A stretch of DNA of 64,000 nt from Mariniblastus sp964414815 (GTDB taxonomy: Bacteria > Planctomycetota > Planctomycetia > Pirellulales > Pirellulaceae). The notes beneath the pieces are model-generated. The model did no database searches and had not been told where the DNA came from. It saw nothing but the letters and a program-made list of their open reading frames with translations. The stretch lies in contig CAYPXY010000016.1 in assembly GCA_964414815.1 (NCBI GenBank), positions 18,601 to 82,600 of the forward strand, read 5' to 3'. Shown piece by piece: positions 43,244-52,021 of the stretch. Position 1 is the first letter of the stretch. Each line of letters opens with the position of its first letter. The position numbers and the translations under genes were made by a program.

Positions 43244-44611
43244 TCAAACTACTGAAACCATAGTCGTCACCTTGTCCTTTCGGATCAAGGCTGGCCAGTA
43301 GCTGATGATCTCGGTGGCTTTCGGGCGACCGCCTGCAAAGCCGGTGACGCCCGGAGGGCCGCTGGTGACCAGCGGGACGATCTCCATTCCCAGCCGATCG
43401 AGCTTGTTCGCATCGTACCCCTTGGCGCCGATCCGCAAGATGACTTCCGCAGGTTCGCTCGGCGCGGGGGCAATACCGGCGTGACACACATTGGTTCCCA
43501 CAATCTCAACAAACTTTTCGTCGTCCGAAAACTCGGCTCCGTCCATCGCGGCTCGCTTGAAAACAATGTCCGCACACAGCTTTGCCTTTTCAACCGCGTC
43601 AGGACCAGCCACAGTCAACTGGCCGACGATTTTGTAGCCATCGAGATAGGCAATCGATACCTTGAAAGTATCGGTCGCCGGCAGCCCCTTGATGCCCGAT
43701 ACGTGGACACGGTCTTTTGCGGTCTGTTTGAGCTGAATCGAAGTAAAGTCGGCAACGCAATCGGGCGTGATGTATCGGGCTGGATCGCCCATTTCGTAGA
43801 CCAACTGCGACGTCACCGTTTCCACCGTCACCCGTCCGCCGGTGTCGTCGTGCTTGGTAATGTCAAACGTTCCGTCACGGTAGGCTTCGATCACCGGATA
43901 ACCGATGCGAGCCATGTCGGGAATTTCATTCCAGTGAACATAGTTCCCACCCGTACATTGTGCCCCGCACTCGACGATGTGGCCGGCGATGGTTCCGGCG
44001 GCCATCAAGTCCATATCTTCCATCGACCAACCGAATTCATAGATCATCGGCGCCAGCACAATCGACGGGTCCGTGGCTCGCCCTGTGATCACAATGTCCG
44101 CGCCCTGCTGGAGTGCCTCCACGATGGGGGCGGCACCGATGTAAACGTTCGCTGTCTTGACCTGCGCCAAGTGATTTTTCAGCGGTTCTCCATTGTCCAT
44201 GTTCAGGAACGATTCACCACCTTCAATCAATGACTCGACATCGGCCAGAATATCATCTCCCTCGACGATGCCGATTTTGATACCGGTCAGCCCAAGCTCC
44301 TTGATCACGGCCACCAACGCCTCGCGGCAAGCGGTCGGATTGACGCCGCCCGCATTGGCGATGATCTTGATTCCTTTTTCATGACACGTCGGCAAGACGC
44401 GGCGACACATCTCGATGAAGTCGGTGGCATAGCCCTTGCTTGGGTCGCGGCTCTTGAGCTTTTGCATGATGCTCATCGTGACTTCCGCCAGATAGTCGAG
44501 CGTCAGATAGTGCAAAGGCCCCTCATTGACCAGCCTGATCGGACCAAGGATGCTGTCTCCCCAAAAACCTTGTCCGTTTGCAATGAGAATTTTGTCGCGT
44601 TTTTTCGTCAT
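43244..44611 (-). CDS. AtuA-family protein (DUF1446)
   Basis: A protein of 455 residues from ATG 44611 (MTKKRDKILIANGQGFWGDS). It matches the AtuA/DUF1446 family: KIIANAGGVNPTACREALVA, DIVITGRATDPSIVLAPMIY, GHIVECGAQCTGGNYVHW and GPPGVTGFAGGRPKATEIIS. AtuA acts in acyclic terpene utilisation (citronellol/geranyl-CoA) in Pseudomonas, but most homologues have no proven role. No other atu genes are present. The open frame to 45097 overlaps the divergent gene and is not supported. Confidence 0.85.
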   Translation of the reverse strand: MTKKRDKILIANGQGFWGDSILGPIRLVNEGPLHYLTLDYLAEVTMSIMQKLKSRDPSKGYATDFIEMCRRVLPTCHEKGIKIIANAGGVNPTACREALVAVIKELGLTGIKIGIVEGDDILADVESLIEGGESFLNMDNGEPLKNHLAQVKTANVYIGAAPIVEALQQGADIVITGRATDPSIVLAPMIYEFGWSMEDMDLMAAGTIAGHIVECGAQCTGGNYVHWNEIPDMARIGYPVIEAYRDGTFDITKHDDTGGRVTVETVTSQLVYEMGDPARYITPDCVADFTSIQLKQTAKDRVHVSGIKGLPATDTFKVSIAYLDGYKIVGQLTVAGPDAVEKAKLCADIVFKRAAMDGAEFSDDEKFVEIVGTNVCHAGIAPAPSEPAEVILRIGAKGYDANKLDRLGMEIVPLVTSGPPGVTGFAGGRPKATEIISYWPALIRKDKVTTMVSVV

Positions 44612-44706
44612 GTCTTTCAATTGGTTTTGCGTTTGCGTAGAATGAATGCTTCGGGGCAGCTCAGATTGAGTTCTGAGTTTAAATCTAAAACAGAAAAGTT
44701 TAAAGT

Positions 44707-46560
44707 ATGTGGACTCATTCTGCATGGTCTCGTGCGGTTGCCCTGCTGGTCGTTGCCAGTTCCGCAACCTTGGCTTATTCGCAATCCACCGGAATTTCCT
44801 CCGCCATTGCCACCGATGAAGGCCGGATTCAGGCTCATCTCGAATCAGGTGAATTCCCAAATGCCATCGAATTGATCGAGCAATTGCCGCCCGATCGCGC
44901 CGATCATTTTCGAGGCATGCTGTTCGATCGCCAGCGGCAATCGGGGGCTTGGACAGGCGCCATCCGAACGGTTTCCAATATTCGCAACGACCGTCTGCGT
45001 TCGGAACATTTGTCGGCCGCGATGAATCAAAGGCTCGATGGTCAAAATTCGACCGGCTCAACCACTCCACTCCATCCGCCATCGGGATTCGGTCCACCGG
45101 CCCGTCATGGAGCTGGGCACGTTCCGTTCGGCGGCATTACCGAGAACGACTACGAACCGTTGATCAACTTGATCACCAATACGATTGCCAGTGGCAAATG
45201 GCAAGACGAGGGAGGTACGTTTGCGGCGCACCCGTTCCCGGCGGGCGTGTTCGTTGATCATGAGGGAACGCTCCGGCGTATTTCTGTCGATCCAGCAAAG
45301 ACTCTCTCATTCAAGGCTCCACCGCAAGGAAGCCGTCCGTCGCTCAGCGGGTTTCATGATGGGGGCAATCGAGACGCTCATTGGCCATCGACGTTGCGAA
45401 AAGTCTCGCTGACCCGTTTGCAGAAAGCGGTTCAGATTCGAGTCGCGATGGGGTTGCCGATCCATGATACGATGGCGAACTTGGCCGGCCTGACGAGCAT
45501 TGAGTACGTGTATGCCGATCCTGATTCGGGCGAGTTGGTGGTGGCAGGCCCGGCCGGACCGTGGGAGCCCGATTCGATCGGACGCTCCGTTGGCCAAGAG
45601 TCGCGTCAACCCGTGCTGCAACTCGATGATCTGGTGGTCTGTTTACGAAATGCTTGGCTGGCCAACGGAAAATTGGGTTGCACGATTGATCCGCGTCGCG
45701 AGAACCTTGCCCGTGCCGCCGAGCTGATTCAAAACCCGCTCGCCAAATTCCATCAACGTGAATGGCAGAAAAAACTTCGCGAGGCGTTGGGACAGCAAGA
45801 CATTCGCGTTTTTGGGATCGACGAACGGACTCATGCGGCATCGGTGTTGGTGGAAGCCGATCATCACATGAAATTGATTGGGATGGGATTGGCACCGTCG
45901 ATCCCGCAAGTGGCCAGTTACTTTGATCGGATCAAAATTGGAGCCGATAGCGATGGAGCCACCGATGTCATCCGCTGGTGGTTTACGGCCAAGGGAGCCG
46001 ACATTGCCTGCGACGAGAGCCGCCAACGGTTTGAGTTGGGAACCGTCGGTGTGCGGGTTCAAAGTGAAAGCGAATTCCTGAACGAACGAGGCGAACGAAT
46101 CCACACGGGCCGCTCCACGGTGCCGACCGAGGGATTCGCTCGAGACTTCACCCAGCATTTTGATGCAATGGCCGCTCGTTATCCCATCTACCGCGAGTTG
46201 CAAAACCTGTTCAAACTGGCGTTGGTGGCGAACTTGATCAAACACGAAAAACTGGACCAACGCACTGGGCTGGATCTTGCTTTCTTTACGGGTACAGGAG
46301 AAACGCACGGGCTGGTTTATCCGCTTCGTTTCGGCCAAATTCCGAAACAAGTCGATTCGGTGGTCAATGAAACCGTGATCGAGCGGCGGATTCAAGGCTC
46401 ACTGAAGCGAACCACCTTGGTGGGGGTCAGTGGCGGGGTAGAAGTGGATGCAGCCGCGATGGTCCGTGAGAGAGCGGCAGCCCCATTGCAGGCATCGGAG
46501 CGGACTGACAGCATTGAAGTGAATGCAGAGTCAGATCACATCATTTGGTGGTGGGACTGA
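44707..46560 (+). CDS. Secreted planctomycete orphan, DUF1598-like
   Basis: A 617-residue exported protein. Signal peptide about 1-25 (AVALLVVASSATLAYSQ). The N-terminal helices resemble a small repeat domain (LESGEFPNAIELIEQLPPDR). The core (about 150-560) has conserved-looking segments such as HPFPAGVFVDHEGTLRRISV, MGLPIHDTMANLAGLTSIEYV, VLVEADHHMKLIGMGLAPSI and FELGTVGVRVQSESEFLNER. I recall this as a planctomycete-restricted family close to DUF1598; the exact family name was not verified. Function unknown, probably periplasmic. Confidence 0.7.
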   Translation: MWTHSAWSRAVALLVVASSATLAYSQSTGISSAIATDEGRIQAHLESGEFPNAIELIEQLPPDRADHFRGMLFDRQRQSGAWTGAIRTVSNIRNDRLRSEHLSAAMNQRLDGQNSTGSTTPLHPPSGFGPPARHGAGHVPFGGITENDYEPLINLITNTIASGKWQDEGGTFAAHPFPAGVFVDHEGTLRRISVDPAKTLSFKAPPQGSRPSLSGFHDGGNRDAHWPSTLRKVSLTRLQKAVQIRVAMGLPIHDTMANLAGLTSIEYVYADPDSGELVVAGPAGPWEPDSIGRSVGQESRQPVLQLDDLVVCLRNAWLANGKLGCTIDPRRENLARAAELIQNPLAKFHQREWQKKLREALGQQDIRVFGIDERTHAASVLVEADHHMKLIGMGLAPSIPQVASYFDRIKIGADSDGATDVIRWWFTAKGADIACDESRQRFELGTVGVRVQSESEFLNERGERIHTGRSTVPTEGFARDFTQHFDAMAARYPIYRELQNLFKLALVANLIKHEKLDQRTGLDLAFFTGTGETHGLVYPLRFGQIPKQVDSVVNETVIERRIQGSLKRTTLVGVSGGVEVDAAAMVRERAAAPLQASERTDSIEVNAESDHIIWWWD

Positions 46561-46568
46561 AGTCAAGA

Positions 46569-46737
46569 CAAGTAGGCCGGAACAAGGTCGCGGGAAAAAG
46601 AGCCACAAAACCGCAGTATTTGCCACCGCGACCGCAGTTCCGGCATCGCCACCGGGTTCTTGCCGGAACGGCGCAAACGCTCAAAGACCAACGGAATGGC
46701 TTGCTTTATTCGGCGTTTGCTTGTTCCGGCCTACTTG
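46569..46737. repeat. Cloverleaf-capable palindromic element, 169 bp
   Basis: Perfect 18-bp terminal inverted repeats: CAAGTAGGCCGGAACAAG (46569-46586) and its complement at 46720-46737. Three internal perfect stems follow in order: GGTCGCGG/CCGCGACC (46586-46593 with 46626-46633), GTTCCGGCA/TGCCGGAAC (46637-46645 with 46661-46669) and GCAAACGC/GCGTTTGC (46673-46680 with 46713-46720). The terminal stem plus three arms can form a cloverleaf. No coding frame is evident. It lies between the orphan gene and the porin. Confidence 0.75.
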
Positions 46738-46858
46738 GTAGCGCAACTTCAAAAACCTGATCTGGGGGACGATGAATTCCGCAGCTTTTTCTTGATCCGC
46801 AAAATCGGCCTGACCGATAAAGTTGGAAGCGTTCCGAAAAGGGAACTTTCGACCAACG

Positions 46859-48364
46859 GTGATCAACTTGAATCGGGTAATTTTGCTAGTTTTGGCAATG
46901 GCGGTAGCCTCGATCGGGCCGGCTTTTGCCCAGACGAACGCCAGCCATTCGTTCCAGCCTTGGCAATCAGGGGCTTCCGTGAAACGCCAAGGCCCCGAAC
47001 CCTTTCAGGATCCCGAACGAGGCTCTGAAGCAGCCAATTCGATCGATGAAAAATCGAAGCCTGTAGCGGAACATCCGAAGCCAAGCGAGACGGTGCCACC
47101 CTCCGAGAATTCAGATTCAGAGGATTCCAAAGCCAGTGAACCTAACGCCGCCAGCGACAAAAAAGATACCGGGGCATCTGAAAAAAAGGACGCTTGGTAT
47201 CAGAAGCTGAATCTGAGAGGCTATTCCCAGATTCGGTACAGCTATCCGATACATCTGGAGCCAGGTTCTGCGGCGCCCCAGTTGGCGGGCGACTCTTCCG
47301 TCGGTTCGACCGGTGAGTTTTCTATTCGCCGCGCCCGATTGATTCTCTTTGGAGATGTCGGAGACCACGTTTTCATTTACGTTCAACCCGATTTCGCGAA
47401 TTCACCTTCGAGCGATAGTGATTCCATCTTTTTCGGGCAGCTTCGCGATTGCTATGCCGATCTTTACCTTGACTCCGACAAGGTTCATCGGTTCCGCGTC
47501 GGCCAATCAAAAGTTCCCTATGGCTGGGAGAATTTGCAATCGAGTCAGAATCGGATCTTTCTTGACAGGAATGACGCGTTCAACAGCGCAACGAAAAATG
47601 AACGGGATCTGGGAGCCTTTTATTACTGGACGCCCCAAGCGGCTCAAGATATTTTCGACTTCATTTCAGACGAAGGACTGAAGGGGTCTGGCAACTACGG
47701 AGTTTTTGGGCTGGGTGTTTGCAACGGTCAAGGCGGATCCCTGCATGAGCAAAACGGCGAGTTGCATTGGATGTCCCGGCTGGCGATTCCGTGGTTCGAT
47801 TCCTGCGGCCAGCTTCACGAATTTGGAATTCAGGCCTATACGGGTCGCTATGTGGTCTCCGGCGCGGAAATTTCTCCGCTGGGAATCAACCCAGCGTTGC
47901 AACCGCTCGGTACTCTGGGCACACCGGCAGGAGGTGAAGGAATGCTCGATCAACGTCTGGGCTGGACCTACGTTCGGTATCCGCAACCGTTCGGTTTTCA
48001 GGCGGAGTACACGATCGGTCGTGGTCCTGAGCTCAATGCCACTCAAACGGAGCTTGAACGAGGTTCGTTACATGGAGGCTACGTCATGGCCAACTACCGC
48101 CTGATGACTCCATCCGGCGGCGAAGTGTGGCCGTTTGTCCGGTACCAGTACTATCGCGGCGGGTACAAGACGGCGGCCAATGCACCGTCCGCCAAAGTCA
48201 ACGAATGGAATGTCGGCGTCGAATGGCAAATTTCCAAAAATGCAGAGCTAGTGACCGAGTACCTGATCACCGACCGGACAAATCTGTCGGCTCAATCAAG
48301 CGGCCGGTCCTACGATCAGTTTGACGGACACCTGCTGCGGTTTCAGTTGCAGTTCAACTATTAA
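46859..48364 (+). CDS. Phosphate-selective porin (OprO/OprP family)
   Basis: Outer-membrane 16-strand porin, about 501 residues. GTG 46859 gives a clean signal peptide (MINLNRVILLVLAMAVASIG then PAFAQ); the open frame begins at TTG 46823, an alternative start. A charged Ser/Glu/Lys linker (about 35-105) precedes the barrel. Family signatures: LNLRGYSQIRYSYPIHLEPG, FSIRRARLILFGDVGDHVFI, LDSDKVHRFRVGQSKVPYGW and EWNVGVEWQISKNAELVTEY. Such proteins take up phosphate or polyphosphate in Pseudomonas; specificity here is not proven. No phosphate genes nearby. Confidence 0.85.
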   Translation: MINLNRVILLVLAMAVASIGPAFAQTNASHSFQPWQSGASVKRQGPEPFQDPERGSEAANSIDEKSKPVAEHPKPSETVPPSENSDSEDSKASEPNAASDKKDTGASEKKDAWYQKLNLRGYSQIRYSYPIHLEPGSAAPQLAGDSSVGSTGEFSIRRARLILFGDVGDHVFIYVQPDFANSPSSDSDSIFFGQLRDCYADLYLDSDKVHRFRVGQSKVPYGWENLQSSQNRIFLDRNDAFNSATKNERDLGAFYYWTPQAAQDIFDFISDEGLKGSGNYGVFGLGVCNGQGGSLHEQNGELHWMSRLAIPWFDSCGQLHEFGIQAYTGRYVVSGAEISPLGINPALQPLGTLGTPAGGEGMLDQRLGWTYVRYPQPFGFQAEYTIGRGPELNATQTELERGSLHGGYVMANYRLMTPSGGEVWPFVRYQYYRGGYKTAANAPSAKVNEWNVGVEWQISKNAELVTEYLITDRTNLSAQSSGRSYDQFDGHLLRFQLQFNY

Positions 48365-48372
48365 TAACGACA

Positions 48373-49125
48373 CTACTTCCAGCGAGTTGACGCGGCAAAC
48401 GGTTTGGCGGGCGCGTCGAACGCGACGCCGGGCAAATGATCGAGAAGGGACTCGGCGATGGCGAGATCCGATGGAGTGGTGATCTTGAGATTGAACTCCG
48501 ATCCTTCGACGAGCGATACCGACACGCCCAATCGTTCGGCCAGTTCTGCATCGTCCGTGATCGACTGGCCATTGCGCCGCGAATAAAGCTCCCGAATCAG
48601 ATCGCGCCGAAAGACCTGCGGAGTTTGTGCAAGAAGCAGTTGACTCCGATCGATCGTCTGCTCAACCGTCGATCCATCAAGCGTTCTTTTGACGGTGCTG
48701 TGAACCGGAATCGCAGGAATGGCTGCCCCCGATTCGATTCCTTTCTGAAACACGCGGTCGATCAGCAGCAAGTCAACACAAGGTCGCGCGGCGTCATGGA
48801 TCGCAACGAATGAAGTCTCCGCAGCAACTCGATCCAGCCCGTTCTCAACAGAGTCCGGACGCTCGTTGCCGCCCAGGACGACTTCAAGATTCAGTTCCGC
48901 GATGTGCTGCCCATTTTCTGAACAAAACGTCGGAAAATCTTCGTTCGAAACGACCACAATGATCTGCTGAACGTCGGATCGCGCCCGGAATAAACGAGCT
49001 GAATAGAGCCAGACCGGCTGATGCTTGAGCAACGAAAACGGCTTTTTAGGTCCGCCGTCTCCAAACCGGCTGCTCCTGCCGGCGGCGAGCAAAATGACCG
49101 CAAAGGACGGTTGTGATTGGCTCAT
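48373..49125 (-). CDS. ispD: 2-C-methyl-D-erythritol 4-phosphate cytidylyltransferase IspD
   Basis: MEP-pathway enzyme joining CTP and MEP for isoprenoid synthesis. The nucleotide-binding motif AVILLAAGRSSRFGDGGPKK (about 9-28) is followed by VLGGNERPDSVENGL, FVAIHDAARPCVD and TPQVFRRDLI, all typical of IspD. The closing NLKITTPSDLAIAESLL is the family end. 250 residues, slightly longer than average. It starts 3 nt after the htrA stop, so the two are likely co-transcribed. Confidence 0.93.
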   Translation of the reverse strand: MSQSQPSFAVILLAAGRSSRFGDGGPKKPFSLLKHQPVWLYSARLFRARSDVQQIIVVVSNEDFPTFCSENGQHIAELNLEVVLGGNERPDSVENGLDRVAAETSFVAIHDAARPCVDLLLIDRVFQKGIESGAAIPAIPVHSTVKRTLDGSTVEQTIDRSQLLLAQTPQVFRRDLIRELYSRRNGQSITDDAELAERLGVSVSLVEGSEFNLKITTPSDLAIAESLLDHLPGVAFDAPAKPFAASTRWK

Positions 49126-49128
49126 GAA

Positions 49129-50367
49129 CTATCTTTCAAGCCCCAATTGCAGCGGGATCGTGTGGCTTACGCCGCCGCGGACAATGGAAAGGTTGACCGT
49201 CTGACCGGGCTGCAACTGATCCAGAATATCCTGCAACGTGTCCGTGTCTGGAACGGGAAGCTCATTGATGGCTACCAGAATGTCAGCGGTACTTTTGTCA
49301 ATTTTGAACGCCTCGCGCAGTCCCAATCGGGTCGGCATGATCTCCCGACTGATTTTCGCTCCGCGGAGTCCGGCTTGCGCCGCAGGCCCGTTTTTGATGG
49401 TTTCAACCACGCCCAACCCGTTGTCCGCTTTCCAGAACAATTCGATCCCCAACCAAGCACGGCGGACTTCGCCGAACTGGAGAAGCTGAGGAACGACTCG
49501 ACGAATTGTATCGACTGGAATTGCAAATCCGACGCCGGTATTCTCGCCGGTTGCACTGGCGATGGCGGTATTCATCCCGACCAGGCTGCCCGAGCTATCG
49601 AGCAGCGGACCGCCAGAGTTGCCTTGGTTAAGAGCGGCATCGACCTGAATGATTCGTTTGATCATACGATTGGTTCGCGGCGATTTGATCGACCGTTCAA
49701 GACTCGAGACGATTCCGATCGTCATGGTTCGCTCGAGTCCAAACGGACTGCCGATCGCGAAAATCCGCTGGCCGACACGCAAGGGAGACGATTGACCGAG
49801 AACGACGGGATGGAGTAGTTCGGGGGCGGCGTCGATGCGCAAAACTGCAATGTCGTTTTGCGGATCGGTACCAACCACCTTGGCCGGAATAGGTTCGCCT
49901 TTGAACAGCGTGACCGTGATTGAGTCGCTGTTGTCAATCACATGGTGGTTGGTCACGATATGCCCCTGCTTGTCCAGCACCCATCCCGAACCCGACCCTT
50001 CGATCGGTCGCGAGCCAAGCATCATCCGGAACCCCGGATTGTAGGTCGTGTCGATATTGCAGACGCTTCGATACGCCTTTTCATAGACCGAGATATTGAT
50101 CAGCTCTTCGGCTGAAAATGTGGGATCGGGCGCTGCGGGTGGTTCCTGCAACAGGTTCGCTTGGAGCGGAGAAGCCAGCTCGGCAGAATGATACTGCGAG
50201 CCACGGATCAGTGACTCGGGTTGAACCAAGTTTGGATCAACCAGATTGGCGGAGGCGCCGGGTTTGGCGAAGTAGCCGGTCGCGTTGAGCGCGATCCAGG
50301 CGCCCAGAGTGGCGGAGACCAGACAATAAAAGAACCCGTATTTCATAGTGGTTTGAGTTTGAGTCAT
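49129..50367 (-). CDS. HtrA/DegP-type serine protease with PDZ domain
   Basis: Envelope quality-control protease, 412 residues. N-terminal membrane segment (about 10-32). Trypsin-like domain about 90-300 with the full triad: His142 (TNHHVI), Asp172 (NDIAVL) and Ser251 (GNSGGP). One C-terminal PDZ domain (about 305-405: WLGIELFWKADNGLGVVETI; ADILVAINELPVPDTDTLQD). A single PDZ and an anchor suggest the DegS-like arrangement rather than soluble DegP. ATG 50367 is the first start; ATG 50346 is an alternative. Confidence 0.93.
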   Translation of the reverse strand: MTQTQTTMKYGFFYCLVSATLGAWIALNATGYFAKPGASANLVDPNLVQPESLIRGSQYHSAELASPLQANLLQEPPAAPDPTFSAEELINISVYEKAYRSVCNIDTTYNPGFRMMLGSRPIEGSGSGWVLDKQGHIVTNHHVIDNSDSITVTLFKGEPIPAKVVGTDPQNDIAVLRIDAAPELLHPVVLGQSSPLRVGQRIFAIGSPFGLERTMTIGIVSSLERSIKSPRTNRMIKRIIQVDAALNQGNSGGPLLDSSGSLVGMNTAIASATGENTGVGFAIPVDTIRRVVPQLLQFGEVRRAWLGIELFWKADNGLGVVETIKNGPAAQAGLRGAKISREIMPTRLGLREAFKIDKSTADILVAINELPVPDTDTLQDILDQLQPGQTVNLSIVRGGVSHTIPLQLGLER

Positions 50368-50474
50368 TGTATGGCTTGGTTCTTTTCAGAGGTTAATACG
50401 TCCGTGGTTTGAGAATGGGTCATCTATTATTTCCGAAACCAGAAAAAATTCAAAATGGCCTGTGATCCGACTGT

Positions 50475-50502
50475 CATTGCGGACGACATATTCCGCACAA
50501 TG
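50475..50502. promoter_or_regulatory. Operator-like palindrome in the htrA divergent region
   Basis: CATTGCGGA (50475-50483) and TCCGCACAATG (50492-50502) form an inverted repeat interrupted by two bases. It lies about 110 nt from each of the two divergent starts. No known binding motif is recognised. Confidence 0.3.
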
Positions 50503-50609
50503 TTTACACAATCCAGAATGTTTTACCAAACGGCAAATCTTTCGGAACAGCCAAAGTTGAGGCAATCCGATACCTCTAAAGTTGATTCGGACAGACATGG
50601 AGATTCAGG

Positions 50610-51362
50610 ATGGTCTTAAAATTGGTCGCCTATTGCTTTCGTTTGGCTTTTCGTGCCGTTCCAGTGGCACTGGTTTTCATCGTGTCTGATGGAGCGTTGG
50701 GGAAAACGCACGGCGATGATGGCTTGCCCGAAACTTCCAGCCGAAGGATCAAGTTCGAACCGATCACCGATAGCAGTTCGGCGGCAACTTCCCCTGAAAA
50801 AACCTCAGACCCGTACTGGGAGTACTACGAGACTTGCGATTTCTGGAAAGCCCAGTTCACGGTTTCGGCCAACGAACCCAACCGCCAGCCTCTCGATTCG
50901 AGCTTGATCCACCAGATCCGTAACGCAACCAATCGTGTTGGGCAGATGGGCAAACAGATAAGCGGACGAATAAGCCCACCGATGAAAAATGTAGCGTTTT
51001 CACGGCCGGTTCGGCCCAGTGCGCGACTGCCCGTAAAGGCAAAACTCACTCACATGGCCCATTCGATTTCCTCAGCCTTTTCAACCGCTGAAATGAAAGT
51101 CGCTGCATTATTTGAGTCCAGTATTTCGCCGCATGTCCGCCAATGGGAGTTCGATTGCGTGGAATCGGCCACCTACCCCGAGTTTTTCCTTTCCGATCCC
51201 CATTCCGATCGAACCGCAATCGTCGGACGTTCTGTGAACTTACTGGCCGAGTACTTCTGCGGTATGTGCCATAGCTTGGTAGGGGAGATGAAGTCCCGGC
51301 TTTCAAAGGTGGGATTGGTTTACTGGAGTCAGAGGTTTTCGGATCAGGTAATTGGAAAATGA
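50610..51362 (+). CDS. Hypothetical secreted protein
   Basis: A 250-residue protein with an N-terminal hydrophobic segment (LAFRAVPVALVFIVSDGA, about 11-28) likely acting as a signal peptide or anchor. A polar linker follows, then helical parts with Cys, Trp and Tyr (WEYYETCDFWKAQF; NLLAEYFCGMCHSLVGEMKS). No family, active-site motif or repeat is recognised. The first start is ATG 50610 after AGGATGG. Not linked to the following gene (660-nt gap). The open frame of 250 codons with a plausible export signal supports it as real. Confidence 0.6.
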   Translation: MVLKLVAYCFRLAFRAVPVALVFIVSDGALGKTHGDDGLPETSSRRIKFEPITDSSSAATSPEKTSDPYWEYYETCDFWKAQFTVSANEPNRQPLDSSLIHQIRNATNRVGQMGKQISGRISPPMKNVAFSRPVRPSARLPVKAKLTHMAHSISSAFSTAEMKVAALFESSISPHVRQWEFDCVESATYPEFFLSDPHSDRTAIVGRSVNLLAEYFCGMCHSLVGEMKSRLSKVGLVYWSQRFSDQVIGK

Positions 51363-52021
51363 CGGGCTGGGAGACCTATCCCACTTCAAATCAGGCTGTT
51401 TGAAAATCAACCAAATCGAGCCGGCCAAGTGTAACAAATAGCTACACCTTGGGTTTCTCCTAAACCGCGAAGTGAACGCTGTAGAAATTGACGCTCACTT
51501 TTTGCGAGTCGCCTTGCCCTCGGCCAAAACAGCACTCTGTGGTCGCCTTTGACGGATTTTCCCTGTAAATGGGCGTGTTTTCTCCTGATCCGCGAGGCCA
51601 TTGTATCGCGAATAATCGCGAAATCTGATACTTTTTACGTCAACGGATTGTTTTTGGCATTCGAATCGCTTTACTTGATCCATGCGGTTCGCGGACTTCA
51701 ATCGAAAGCAGGCTCTGACCACCAAGAATCGGTGACAGTTGGCGACAGCTGTTCCGATATAAGTAGTCGAGCGCAATTCATCGCATAGCGTCCGGTTGAA
51801 TTGCAAAATTCCGCTGGCAGGACGGGCTGGAAAGCCTCTAAAACGGGCGGGAAAAGCAGAAACCGGCAAAATCGTTGAATTTTATTGGCGTTTGAAGCCC
51901 CCTCGAAATACAATGGAAGATGATGCCGAATAGGCAAGAAGCGTAAAACAGGTATTTTTTGGGGCAAGGCAGGGGAAGCAACGTTTTTCCCTTTTAATAT
52001 TTTTTGGTGTTGGAGATCGTT
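51363..52021. other. Intergenic region before the VWA giant
   Basis: About 660 nt. A minus-strand open frame of 124 codons (51495-51869) has no recognisable domain or good ribosome site and was not accepted. The last 70 nt are T-rich and probably contain the promoter of the next gene. Nothing else is recognised. Confidence 0.55.

Noticed and set aside
43244..45097. Extended start for the AtuA-family gene
   Set aside because: The first 162 codons overlap the divergent orphan gene and have no similarity to the family; ATG 44611 gives the normal N-terminus.
51495..51869. Minus-strand open frame of 124 codons
   Set aside because: No domain, atypical composition, no convincing start; overlaps other open frames equally well.
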